From: Eutrophocola sp049446715
GTDB taxonomy: Bacteria; Pseudomonadota; Gammaproteobacteria; Pseudomonadales; Pseudohongiellaceae
Direction: 5' to 3'
Assembly (NCBI GenBank): GCA_049446715.1
Contig: JBMTQX010000010.1
Location: forward strand, 8,440-72,439
DNA: 64,000 nucleotides
Positions 26,861-36,500 of this stretch are shown piece after piece. Under the pieces are notes generated by a model. It saw only the letters and a program-made list of their open reading frames with translations. It had not been told where the DNA came from and did not search any database. Position numbers and translations under genes: made by a program. Positions within the stretch are counted from its first letter, which is position 1, and every line of letters starts with the position of its first letter.

Positions 26861-28651
26861 ATGTCCAACGGTGTTCTGGCAATACTCTCCCTCTTACCCA
26901 TCATTTCGGTTGCCGTGTTCCTGGTCATGTTGCGCTGGCCCGCCAGCCGCGCCATGCCGATCTGCTACATCGTGGCCGTCCTGCTCGCCCTGTTCATCTG
27001 GCAGGTCCCGTTTGTGCGGGTGATGGCCGCCTCGGTCAACGGGCTGATCGATGCCATCGAACTGATCTACATTATTTTCGGTGCCATCCTGCTCCTGAAC
27101 ACCCTCATTGAAAGCGGGGCCATCCAGAGTATTCGCAAGGGCTTTTCCGATATTACGCCGGATCGCCGTATACAGGTCATCATCATTGCCTGGCTGTTCG
27201 GGTCCTTTATTGAGGGCTCTGCCGGTTTTGGTACCCCGGCGGCGGTAGCGGTACCGCTGATGGTCGGCCTGGGCTTCCCGGCCATGGCGGCGGTGGTGTC
27301 TGGCATGATCATCCAGAGTACACCGGTGTCATTCGGTGCCCTCGGCACACCGATGCTGACCGGTGTCGCCACCGGGCTGGCGGATGACAGCAGTGTGCTC
27401 GCCTTTGCTGCACAGCAGGGCATGGAGTACCTGGACCTGGTGGCCTACATTGCCGCCAAGGTCGCATTTCTGCATGCCATTGCCGGGACCTTCATTCCGC
27501 TGATTCTCGTGGCAGTCATGACTCAGTTCTTCGGCAAAAACAGGTCCTTCGTCGAAGGTCTGAAAATCTGGAAGTTTGCGCTGTTTGCAGCGTTTTCCAT
27601 GACCATCCCCTACGTGCTGGTCGCGCGCTACTTGGGCCCGGAATTTCCGTCACTGTTTGGCGGCCTGATCGGTCTGGCCATTGTCGTGACCGCAGCCAGG
27701 CAAGGTTTCCTGATGCCAAAAGAAGACGAGATCTGGGTGTTTCCGGAACGCAGCGACTGGGAGTCCCACTGGGTAGGCCAGGTGGAAATGAAAGAGAAAA
27801 CCTTCGAGGGGCCGGTCATGAGTCTGGTCAAGGCCTGGATCCCCTACGTGATTGTCGCGGCCCTGCTGATCATGACCCGTCTGCCGCAACTGCCGTTCCT
27901 CGACCTGGTGCGCAGCGCGGCCGTGACCATGACCTTCAGCAATATCTTTGGCACAACCCTCGGTCAGTCGGTGCAGCTGCTGTATTCACCGGCAGCGCTG
28001 TTTATCACGGTCTCGATCATTACCTTCTTCCTGCACGGCATGGACGGTAAGTCCTACGCCAACGCCTGGAAGACATCCGGCAAGACCATGTTGTCCGCCG
28101 GCTCTGCCCTGGTCTTCACCGTGCCGATGGTGCAGGTATTCCTGAACTCCGATGGCGGTGCTGCCGGTTACCAGCAGATGCCAATTGAACTGGCCGAAGG
28201 CGTGGCCGCCCTAGCTGGCAATGCCTGGCCGTTCTTCTCCACCTTCATCGGCGGCATGGGCGCCTTCGTCGCCGGCAGTAATACCGTCAGCAACATGATG
28301 TTTTCGCTGTTCCAGTTTGGTGTCGGTGAACGCATCGGTGCCGACCCGACCTGGATAGTGGCCCTGCAGGCCGTTGGCGGCGCTGCCGGCAACACCATCT
28401 GTGTCCACAACGTCGTAGCGGCATCAGCGGTAGTCGGCCTGGTCGGCCGTGAGGGTGAAGTGATCCGCAAGACCCTGATGGTATTCATCTACTACGCCCT
28501 GTTCACCGGTGCTGTCGGCTATGGCATCATCGCCACGGCCAATGGCAGCCTGTTCAATATCGGCTATATCATTGCCGGTACGGTTGTGCTCAGCGCCATC
28601 GCCATTATCGTAAAATACGGTGTGGGCGATGATGGCCGAGCTTCCGTGTAA
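26861..28651 (+). CDS. L-lactate permease (LctP family)
   Basis: A 596-residue inner-membrane carrier for lactate (possibly glycolate) with proton symport. About 13-15 hydrophobic segments span the protein. Family stretches are GSFIEGSAGFGTPAAVAVP, IIQSTPVSFGALGTPM and a conserved C-terminal AFVAGSNTVSNMMFSLFQFG. The start is ATG 26861, with AAGGA 8 bases upstream. Divergent korAB suggests joint use in organic-acid catabolism. No lactate dehydrogenase gene lies in the window. Confidence 0.9.
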   Translation: MSNGVLAILSLLPIISVAVFLVMLRWPASRAMPICYIVAVLLALFIWQVPFVRVMAASVNGLIDAIELIYIIFGAILLLNTLIESGAIQSIRKGFSDITPDRRIQVIIIAWLFGSFIEGSAGFGTPAAVAVPLMVGLGFPAMAAVVSGMIIQSTPVSFGALGTPMLTGVATGLADDSSVLAFAAQQGMEYLDLVAYIAAKVAFLHAIAGTFIPLILVAVMTQFFGKNRSFVEGLKIWKFALFAAFSMTIPYVLVARYLGPEFPSLFGGLIGLAIVVTAARQGFLMPKEDEIWVFPERSDWESHWVGQVEMKEKTFEGPVMSLVKAWIPYVIVAALLIMTRLPQLPFLDLVRSAAVTMTFSNIFGTTLGQSVQLLYSPAALFITVSIITFFLHGMDGKSYANAWKTSGKTMLSAGSALVFTVPMVQVFLNSDGGAAGYQQMPIELAEGVAALAGNAWPFFSTFIGGMGAFVAGSNTVSNMMFSLFQFGVGERIGADPTWIVALQAVGGAAGNTICVHNVVAASAVVGLVGREGEVIRKTLMVFIYYALFTGAVGYGIIATANGSLFNIGYIIAGTVVLSAIAIIVKYGVGDDGRASV

Positions 28652-28673
28652 CCACTCGATCACTGTAAACGCT

Positions 28674-29372
28674 ATGTCCAAGAAAGAAGAACAACGCAAG
28701 ATCAAGGAAGAAAAACAGGCCGTCGCGAAACGCCGGGAAAAGCGCAATGCGCTCATGGTGCGTATCGGGGCGGTCATCCTGACCCCACTGGTTCTGGTAG
28801 TGCTGTACCAGGGCCTGTTCACCGGTCCGCCGGCCCTGCCGCCGGATACTATCGGTGAAGCAGACCACGTGCGTGGCAACCCGAATGCCCCGGTGACACT
28901 GACCGTGTATGCCGACTTCCAGTGCCCGGCCTGTCTGACCGAATTTGATGTGATAGCCCGTGCCTGGCCGCGTATTGAAGATGATGTCCGGCTGGTCTAT
29001 CGCTACTTCCCGCTGGACACGCATCGCTTTTCATTCCAGGCGGCTCGCTTTGCCGAGGCAGCAGGTCTGCAGGGCAAGTTCTGGGAAATGCATGACATGC
29101 TGTTCCGCAACCAGCAGGGCTGGAGTTTTGTGGAAGACCCGACCCTGTTGTTTGATGCCCTGGCCGAAGAGATTGGCCTGGACCTGACGCAATTGCATGC
29201 CGACATCGAGCGCGATTCCGTGCGCGCCAAGATTGTGTCGGACCAGCAGGGCGGTGTCCGCGCCGGCGTCCGCAGCACGCCGACGCTGTTCATCAACGGC
29301 CGCATTGTTTCTAATCCGCAGAGTCCAGGAGCGTTGATCGATCTCATCGAAGAGGCCCGATCCAACGGCTAG
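28674..29372 (+). CDS. Membrane-tethered thioredoxin-fold (DsbA-like) protein
   Basis: A 232-residue protein: a charged cytoplasmic N-terminus (KKEEQRKIKEEKQAVAKRREK), one membrane segment at about 28-46, and a periplasmic DsbA-family thioredoxin fold (Thioredoxin_4 type). The active site is CPAC (84-87) in DFQCPACLTEF, and the cis-proline region is RSTPTLFINGR. It may act as a thiol oxidase or isomerase; the partner is unknown. ATG 28674 lies 22 bases past the permease stop. An upstream frame start at 28620 would overlap the permease and is not chosen. Confidence 0.85.
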   Translation: MSKKEEQRKIKEEKQAVAKRREKRNALMVRIGAVILTPLVLVVLYQGLFTGPPALPPDTIGEADHVRGNPNAPVTLTVYADFQCPACLTEFDVIARAWPRIEDDVRLVYRYFPLDTHRFSFQAARFAEAAGLQGKFWEMHDMLFRNQQGWSFVEDPTLLFDALAEEIGLDLTQLHADIERDSVRAKIVSDQQGGVRAGVRSTPTLFINGRIVSNPQSPGALIDLIEEARSNG

Positions 29373-29431
29373 CCATTTGCGGCCGTTAATTCACTTCCCA
29401 AGTAGCTGCTGCGCTCGGCAGCTCTTCGTTA

Positions 29432-29495
29432 AAAAATTTTCCGGGGCACGGGCCCGTGCTACAGCACTGTGCCCGACCTCCGGCAAAATTTTTTG
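29432..29495. repeat. Inverted repeat with AAAATTTT ends
   Basis: The left arm AAAAAATTTTCCGGGGCAC (29432-29450) faces the right arm GTGCCC...CCGGCAAAATTTTTT (29470-29495) with a small internal offset. Inside is a second palindrome GGGCACGGGCCCGTGC. It looks like a compact hairpin element, perhaps another dispersed repeat. Confidence 0.6.
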
Positions 29496-29587
29496 CCTCG
29501 ATCTGCCTTCGCTCGCGACGCTACCAAAATTTACACTTTGTTGGGCGAACTCCGTTCGCCGTGCTGTCGCCGGTCAAGTTGTCGTAG

Positions 29588-29621
29588 TAGGTCGGCATAG
29601 GCGCGTGCGCCGTTTGCCGAC
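29588..29621 (+). repeat. Dispersed palindrome, family A copy 3
   Basis: Begins TAGGTCGGCATAGGCGCG and ends GCGCCGTTTGCCGAC. Its 33 bases from 29589 recur as an exact reverse complement at 29726-29758. Confidence 0.88.
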
Positions 29622-29725
29622 ACCGCCATTCCCCGATAAAACCCGATTTACGCCATGACATGATGCATTGGGAATCGCAGCGACTCATACGTGTTGTTTA
29701 TTGGATTGGGGGCCAGGAAAGACAT

Positions 29726-29758
29726 GTCGGCAAACGGCGCACGCGCCTATGCCGACCT
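29726..29758 (-). repeat. Dispersed palindrome, family A copy 4 (inverted partner of copy 3)
   Basis: Exact 33-base reverse complement of 29589-29621, separated by about 104 bases. It lies 17 bases past the stop of the lytic transglycosylase gene. Confidence 0.88.
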
Positions 29759-29775
29759 GCAGACTTCGATGTCGA

Positions 29776-30999
29776 TTACAGGGTTCTTAGCTGTTCCAGT
29801 AACTCGACGTTGGCGTAGCCGTCGGTGGGCAGTCCGGCGGAAGCCTGGAAAGCTCGCACGGCGGCGCGGGTCATGGAACCGGTGATGCCGTCCGGGGTGC
29901 CGGTATTGAAGCCGTTTTCATTGAGCAGTGTCTGCAACTCGATCACTTCTGACCGGCTCAGCGGACGCTCTTCATCGGACGGCATGTTGACGATGGGACC
30001 ACCGCCGACAAAGCGATCGGCCAGGTGGCCGACAGAAATGGCATAGAACGTGGAGCGGTTCCAGACCATGGTGGTGCGGTAATTCTGGTAGGCCAGGAAG
30101 GCCGGACCGCTGGCACCGGCCGGAAGCACAATGGAACCCTGCATGTCGGCATTGCCCAGTGGTGATCCGTCGACGCGCTTAACGCCTAGGCGGTTCCACT
30201 CGGTCACGGTTTTACGCACGGTGGTACCGGACTGCGTAAAGTCGAAATTTTCCGGTAGGATCACTTCCCGGCCCCAGCGCTCATCGCCCTGCCAGCCGTT
30301 CTGGGACAGGTAATTGGCGGCAGAGGTCATGACGTCAGCCACGCTGTTCCAGATATCGATGCGGCCATCGCCATCGCCGTCTTTGGCATAGCCATAGAAA
30401 GTCGAAGGCATGAACTGGCATTGCCCCATGGCGCCGGCCCATGAGCCGGTCATCTGGTCAGCGGCAATATGACCCTGGTCGACGATCTTCAGGGCGGTTA
30501 GCAGTTCACTGCGGAAAAAATCGCTGCGGCGCGGATCATAAGCGAGCGTGGCCAGGGTGTTGATGACGGAAAAGCCACCGGTGAAATCGCCAAAGTTGCT
30601 TTCTAGCGCCCAGAACGAGACCAGATAATGCGGTTGCACACCGTATTCGGCCTGAATGCGGCTGAATAGGTCGCTGTACTCTTCCAGCAGGCGCTGGCCG
30701 CGGGCGATGCGCGCATCACTGAGGCGATTGTTCATGTAACCGGCAAACGTCTGGACAAACTCCGGCTGGCTGCGGTCCAGTTCCAGTACCCGGGGAATCG
30801 GTTCCTGCACCGTGGCGAAAGAGGCCTCGATGGTGGCCGGACTGATGCCTGCCTGCAATGCTTCATTACGCAGATCCTCCAACCATTCAGCAAAGGACTG
30901 TTGGGGGGCATCCTGTGCCTGCACAGCGCAGACAAGACCGAGCGCCAGCGTCATGCTGGCATAGACATTGAGAAAGTGACGACAGTAATTGACGATCAT
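29776..30999 (-). CDS. Lytic murein transglycosylase, MltB-like, with peptidoglycan-binding domain
   Basis: Cleaves the MurNAc-GlcNAc glycan link to form 1,6-anhydro ends. The 407-residue product from ATG 30999 has a signal peptide ending near VCAVQA (residue 28). The SLT_2 domain has FWALESNFGDFTGG with catalytic Glu about 133, AGAMGQCQFMPSTFYGYA and DIWNSVADVMTSAANYL. A C-terminal PG_binding_1 domain (about 345-405) contains GFNTGTPDGITGSMTRAAVRAFQ. An upstream in-frame ATG at 31041 overlaps the response-regulator stop; either start is possible. Confidence 0.9.
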   Translation of the reverse strand: MIVNYCRHFLNVYASMTLALGLVCAVQAQDAPQQSFAEWLEDLRNEALQAGISPATIEASFATVQEPIPRVLELDRSQPEFVQTFAGYMNNRLSDARIARGQRLLEEYSDLFSRIQAEYGVQPHYLVSFWALESNFGDFTGGFSVINTLATLAYDPRRSDFFRSELLTALKIVDQGHIAADQMTGSWAGAMGQCQFMPSTFYGYAKDGDGDGRIDIWNSVADVMTSAANYLSQNGWQGDERWGREVILPENFDFTQSGTTVRKTVTEWNRLGVKRVDGSPLGNADMQGSIVLPAGASGPAFLAYQNYRTTMVWNRSTFYAISVGHLADRFVGGGPIVNMPSDEERPLSRSEVIELQTLLNENGFNTGTPDGITGSMTRAAVRAFQASAGLPTDGYANVELLEQLRTL

Positions 31000-31031
31000 G
31001 GTGATGTAAGGCTCGTTCGCAAACGTGGCGG

Positions 31032-31703
31032 TTATTGCCACTCAAACTTGTAGCCGACGGCATAAAGCGAATGGATGAGCTCCACGTCCGGCAGCTTTTC
31101 CGCAATCTTCTTGCGCAGTTTCTTGATGTGGCTGTCGATAGTGCGGTCGCTGACGACACGCCCGTCGTTGTAGATCTTGTCGACCAGTACACTCCGCGAA
31201 AAGATTCGACCGGGCTGATCGGACAACACTTTCAGCAACTGGAATTCCACGGCAGTCAGGTTCAGGTCCTGGCCGTTGATGGTGGCCTTGTAGGTATCAG
31301 TGTCGAGCACAAGCCCTTTTTCGGACAGTTTTTCCGAGCTTTCGGAGCGGCGTAACACGGCCTTGACCCGGGCCACGACTTCGCGCGGACTGAACGGCTT
31401 GCAGATGTAGTCATCGGCACCCAGTTCCAGCCCCAGCAAGCGGTCGATCTCCTCCACCTTGGCGGTAATCATGATGATCGGCAGGCTGGATTCCTTGCGC
31501 ACATCCTTGCAGATCTCCACGCCAGGTTTGCCTGGCAGCATCAGGTCGAGGAGGATCAGGCTGGTGTTGTTTTCCCCGAGCCATGGGTCGACTTCAGAGC
31601 CGTTGTGCAGGACATCGACTTCAAAACCACTTTGAACCAGGTAGTCTTTCAGCAGAGAGGCAATCTTCACCTCGTCTTCTACGATTAATACATGCTGACT
31701 CAT
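31032..31703 (-). CDS. OmpR-family response regulator (BaeR-like)
   Basis: A 223-residue transcription factor. The receiver domain has VLIVEDE at the start, phospho-acceptor Asp about 53 in LILLDLMLPG, and the conserved Lys in ICKPFSP. The C-terminal winged helix has LNLTAVEFQLLKVL and VVSDRTIDSHIKKLRKK, then HSLYAVGYKFEWQ. It pairs with the histidine kinase encoded just upstream on the same strand, although a terminator-like hairpin separates them. Its end lies near or within the start of the lytic transglycosylase gene, suggesting that cell-envelope gene is co-transcribed. BaeR/envelope stress assignment is by similarity only. Confidence 0.9.
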   Translation of the reverse strand: MSQHVLIVEDEVKIASLLKDYLVQSGFEVDVLHNGSEVDPWLGENNTSLILLDLMLPGKPGVEICKDVRKESSLPIIMITAKVEEIDRLLGLELGADDYICKPFSPREVVARVKAVLRRSESSEKLSEKGLVLDTDTYKATINGQDLNLTAVEFQLLKVLSDQPGRIFSRSVLVDKIYNDGRVVSDRTIDSHIKKLRKKIAEKLPDVELIHSLYAVGYKFEWQ

Positions 31704-31753
31704 AATCCGGGTACCTCTATAACTCAGAAGGCTAGTCTAATTCGGGAAAAAGC

Positions 31754-31792
31754 ACCCGGCAAATGCTCATCGGTGAATTTGCCGGGTTTTGT
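31754..31792 (-). terminator. Hairpin/terminator between kinase and response regulator
   Basis: An 11-bp stem ACCCGGCAAAT/ATTTGCCGGGT (31754-31764 with 31777-31787). On the minus strand it is followed by GCTTTTT (complement of 31746-31752). The opposite side has TTTT too, so it may be bidirectional. Confidence 0.65.
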
Positions 31793-31820
31793 CTTATCGC
31801 GGTGAGCTGGTTTCAGGAGA

Positions 31821-33281
31821 TCAGGCCGGCAGGCAGGGGAACTGGATAACCAGTTTTAGGCCACCGAGACTGGAATGCTCGCCGCGAATGGTGCCGTCAT
31901 GGGCTTCCACGATGTTCTTGCAGATCGCCAGGCCCAGACCCGAACCGCCATGGGAACGGTTGCGCGAGCTGTCGACGCGGTAGAGACGGTCGAACAGGTG
32001 GCTAAGATCCTCATCGGTGACACCTGGCTCCGAATCAAACCATTCGATCACGACAAAGTTGCCGCGGCGGGTGATATTGATGGTCAGGTCGCCGCCATCG
32101 TCCGTGTAGCGACAGGTATTGGTGAACAGATTGTCGAACAACTGGATGAGGCGGTTTTCGTCACCCAGAATCGGAATCATGTTGTTGGGCGACACTGTAT
32201 ACACGTTCAGCGACAGGCTGATGTTGTGTTTTTCCAGCAGGTGCCGGTTCATGTCGCAGGAGTGCTCGAATACGTCATGCAGGTTGATGCGATCCTTCTG
32301 GTAAATCAAAGCTCCCTGGTCGGACATGGACAACTCGTGCAGGTCGTTGACGAGGGCGTTCAGGTGAACGACCTCGTGATGCAGCGAGTTGATGGTTTCC
32401 GGTGTCATCGGGCGGATGCCGTCCTGCAGGGATTCCAGCTCGCCCTGGAGAATGGCCAGGGGCGTGCGCAGTTCATGGGAGATGTCGGCGATCCACTGCT
32501 GCCGCGCGCGGCGGTTCTGGTCCAGGGTGTCGGCCAGGGAATTGAAATCCACGGACAGGCGGGTGAGTTCATCGGAGCCGCGGACGGGAATACGGGTCGT
32601 GTAATCGCCGTTGGCCAGTGCGCGGGTACCCTGGACGATGTTCTTGATGGGGCGGACCATGAACGTGGACAGCGGAAAAGCGATCAGTGCCGAGATCACC
32701 CCCAAGAACAAGGCGAACAGGAAAAAGGTGTTGCGCTGCTGTTCGCTGAACAGAATGTCGGCCTGTTCTGACAGCACCTGGCGGCTAGTGACCGCGAGGT
32801 AACCGACGATCCCGCCGTCCACCACGATTTCATGCAGGTTGGCTTCAGGCATGGCATCGGCGCTGCCCCAGATGATGGTCTGGTCCGCTTCCAGCAACGC
32901 CAGGTAAGGCCGCGCCGGCGAGTATTCAGAGGTGTAATACCAGTCATTGGGCGAGAAGCGCTGGCGCAGGGGTGAAGGCCGCTGCTGGATGCCGGGCTGG
33001 CTGATGTTCAGACCGGGTTCCACGGAGCTTTCGATACTGTCCCGGATCAGGTCGCTGAACTTGCTGAAATCCTTGCGGATGGGATCCCACGAACCGGTGT
33101 GCTTGTAGAAGTTGCGCAAGCCATCCACGAGGGCCGGTACCTGGCGTTCCTCGATACGTGAAATATAGTCCAGGAATCCCCTGTCAAAGTTGTACCGACC
33201 GATGCTGTACATCGCGACGTACACAATCAGGTGTGCGGACAGAATGGCAAAAAACAGTTTGTATTTGATACTTAAACCCAT
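31821..33281 (-). CDS. Sensor histidine kinase (BaeS-like)
   Basis: A 486-residue membrane kinase: membrane segment 1 at about 8-26, a periplasmic sensor region (27-184) with a Trp/Pro-rich NDWYYTSEYSPARPY stretch, membrane segment 2 at about 185-208, and a HAMP linker (209-262). A HisKA domain follows with phospho-accepting His about 269 in DISHELRTPLAIL, then an ATPase domain with NLFTNTCRYTDDGG (N box) and SHGGSGLGLAICKNIVEAH (G boxes). It should phosphorylate the regulator at 31032. The signal sensed is unknown. The promoter should lie in the divergent gap shared with the helicase gene. Confidence 0.92.
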   Translation of the reverse strand: MGLSIKYKLFFAILSAHLIVYVAMYSIGRYNFDRGFLDYISRIEERQVPALVDGLRNFYKHTGSWDPIRKDFSKFSDLIRDSIESSVEPGLNISQPGIQQRPSPLRQRFSPNDWYYTSEYSPARPYLALLEADQTIIWGSADAMPEANLHEIVVDGGIVGYLAVTSRQVLSEQADILFSEQQRNTFFLFALFLGVISALIAFPLSTFMVRPIKNIVQGTRALANGDYTTRIPVRGSDELTRLSVDFNSLADTLDQNRRARQQWIADISHELRTPLAILQGELESLQDGIRPMTPETINSLHHEVVHLNALVNDLHELSMSDQGALIYQKDRINLHDVFEHSCDMNRHLLEKHNISLSLNVYTVSPNNMIPILGDENRLIQLFDNLFTNTCRYTDDGGDLTINITRRGNFVVIEWFDSEPGVTDEDLSHLFDRLYRVDSSRNRSHGGSGLGLAICKNIVEAHDGTIRGEHSSLGGLKLVIQFPCLPA

Positions 33282-33558
33282 GAGCCCGAGCAGATGACCA
33301 GCATTGGTTTCACACGTGAGGACAGGCTACTATACAAGCTGGTAAAAGGCATAAAAGCCATTTTTCAGAACGTTTGTTATGTTTCATAATGTTTGCACAA
33401 AACGCCCGGTTTCCGCGTTATTGCCACGCACATGTTGTTCACGATTTTGTCGGCACTTTATCTGTTAGTGGTAAGCGCCCGCGTCGAACGCGCAAGACAG
33501 CTTGACTCATAATCCCCGAGCCTCACTCACAGCAAGACCTAGAGTACAGCCAACAGCC

Positions 33559-36500
33559 ATGCATTTTTCAGGCTTCCATCCGGTCACCCGCGACTGGTTC
33601 GAACACACCCTGGGCCAGCCCACGCCGGCACAGCAGGAGGCATGGCCTGCCATTCAGTCTGGCAAGCACACCCTGATTGCCGCCCCCACGGGCAGCGGTA
33701 AAACCCTCGCGGCTTTTTATGTCGCCATTGATCGTCTGGTGCAGGCGTCCCTGGCCAATACCCTGGATGCTGTCACCCGAATCATTTATGTCTCGCCACT
33801 GAAAGCCCTGAGCAATGACATTCAGCGCAACCTGCAGGGGCCGCTGGAAGGCATTTGTGAGCGTCTGCGTGAACAGGGTTATGCCGGCATCGACATTCGC
33901 GTGGCCGTGCGTACCGGTGATACCTCCCAGTACGAACGGCAGCAGATGCTGAAAAACCCGCCGCATATCCTGGTGACCACGCCGGAGTCGCTGTACCTGC
34001 TGCTGACCAGCAGGGGCGGGCGCAATATCCTCGCCGCTGCCGATACCCTGATCATCGATGAAATCCATGCCATGCTCGGTGACAAGCGTGGTGCTCACCT
34101 GGCGCTGTCCGTGGAGCGGCTCGAGCAGCTTACCGGCAATCGGCTGCAGCGCATCGGCCTGTCGGCCACCCAGAAACCGATAGAGTCCGTGGCCCGCTAT
34201 CTGGTGGGCTCGCACCAGGTGCGCCGTGATGGTTCAGCCGACTGCGTCATAGTCGACAGTGGGCATCGCAAGTCCCTCGACATCAGCCTGGAAGTACCGG
34301 GCTCACCGCTCAGCGCCCTGATGAGCAATGAAGTCTGGGAGGAACTGTATGAACGCCTGGTCGCGTTGGTGGAAAGCCATGACACCACCCTGATTTTCGT
34401 CAATACGCGACGCCTAGCGGAACGCCTGGCCCTGTCCCTGGGCGAGCGCATTGGCGAGGATGCCATTTCGTCCCATCACGGCAGCATGAGCAAGCAGCAT
34501 CGATTCGAGGCAGAGCAGAAGCTCAAGGCCGGGCAGTTGCGCGTGCTGGTAGCCACGGCGTCCATGGAACTGGGTATCGATATAGGTTCGGTCAACCTGG
34601 TGGTGCAGTTTTCCTCGCCCAAGAGCATTTCCGCCTTTCTCCAGCGAGTTGGACGCAGTGGTCACCAGGTCGGCGGTGTACCCAAGGGTATTCTGTTTCC
34701 CCTGACCCGCGATGACCTGGTGGAATGCACGGCACTGATCGACAGCGTGCATCGCGGCGAGCTGGACGCACTCTGCATTCCCGATAAACCCCTGGACATC
34801 CTGTCCCAGCATATCGTCGCCGAAGCCGGCGCCCATGACGGTGACGAGGAAGGCCTGTGTCTTGATGACCTGTTCAGCCTGTATAGCCGTGCCTGGTCCT
34901 ATCGCGATCTCACCCGCGAGGAATTCGACCAGCTCGTGCTAATGCTGGGTGAAGGCTACAGCTCGCGCCGCGGTCGCAGCGGCGCACTCCTGCATGTCGA
35001 TCGCATCAATGGCCGGGTGCGTCCGCGCAAATCGGCCCGGCTGACCGCCCTGACCAACGGCGGCGCCATTCCCGACATGTTCGAATACCAGGTTGTGCTC
35101 GATCCGGAAGACATCGTCGTCGGCAGTCTCAACGAAGACTTTGCTCTGGAATCCCTGCCTGGTGACATTTTTACCCTGGGCCATCACAGCTGGCGCATGT
35201 TGCGCGTGGACGGCCTGAAAATCCGGGTCGCCGATGCCGATGGCCAGCCGCCAACCGTGCCGTTCTGGTTTGGCGAAGGTGCCGGGCGCAGTCGTGAGCT
35301 GTCCGAAGCGGTCTCCCGTTTGCGCAAAACCCTGCGCACCTTGCTGGACGAGTCGGACCAGGCCGCCATGGCCTGGCTCACTGAACAGGTGGGTCTGGCC
35401 CATTCCCCGGCAGACCAGCTGGTGCAATATCTCAAAGCCGGCAGTGAAGCGCTGGGCGTCATGCCGAGCCGCGACTGTGTGGTGATGGAACGCTTCTTCG
35501 ATGAAGTGGGCGACATGCACCTGGTGATTCACTCGCCCTTTGGCAGCCGCATGAACCGGGCCTGGGGCCTGGCCCTGCGCAAACGCTTCTGCCGCAGTTT
35601 CAACTTCGAGCTGCAGGCGGCCGCCAACGAGGACAGTATCGTGATTTCACTGGGGCCGGTGCACAGCTTCGAGGTCAAGGATGTTTTCAAATACCTGAAC
35701 CCGGCCTCTGTGCAGGATGTGCTGACCCAGGCCCTGCTGGATGCGCCCATGTTCGAGTCGCGCTGGCGCTGGAATGCCACCCGTTCGCTGGCGATCCAGC
35801 GCAACCGCAATGGCAAGCGGGTGCCGCCGCAGTTCCAGCGCATGCAGGCAGAGGACCTGATTGCTCAGGTGTTTCCTGACCAGCTCGCCTGCCAGGAAAA
35901 CCTCACCGGCAACCGCGAGATTCCCGACCACCCGCTGGTCCAGCAGACCATCCATGATTGCCTGACAGAAGCGATGGATATCGAGGAGCTGAAAACCCTG
36001 CTCACGGCGATGGCCGGGGAAGAACTGGAAATGGTCGCCCGGGACCTGCGTGAACCCTCTCCCTTTGCCCAGGAAATCATCAATGCCCGACCGTATGCCT
36101 TCCTGGACGATGCGCCTTTTGAAGAGCGGCGCACCAATGCCATTCGCAATCGAAGCTGGCTCGACCCGGCGGAAACCGATGACTTCAGTGTGCTCGACCT
36201 GGCCGCCATCGACCGGGTGCGAGAGGAGGCCTGGCCTTGGATCCGCTCCAGCGAGGAACTGCACGATGCGCTGCTGGTGCTGGGTTTCATGACTCTGGCT
36301 GAAATGCAGGAAGGGCCGGAAGGGGAAAGCTACCAGGTGTACCTAGAGCCCTTGCTGGCAGCCGGCCGCGTGACCAGGGTGGCACTGCCGGAGACGACAC
36401 TCTGGATTGCCGCCGAGCGCGTGCCCTGGTTCAGGCAGCTATGTGAAGCCGCGACGTTCACTCCCGAGGTCAGCCTGCCCGAGGTCATGAACAATGAGCC

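Larger units (their letters stand above)
29373..29775. other. 403-bp repeat-rich intergenic region
   Basis: No gene. It contains the AT-flanked inverted repeat at 29432-29495 and two oppositely oriented family A palindromes (29588-29621, 29726-29758), listed separately. It lies between converging genes. Confidence 0.7.
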
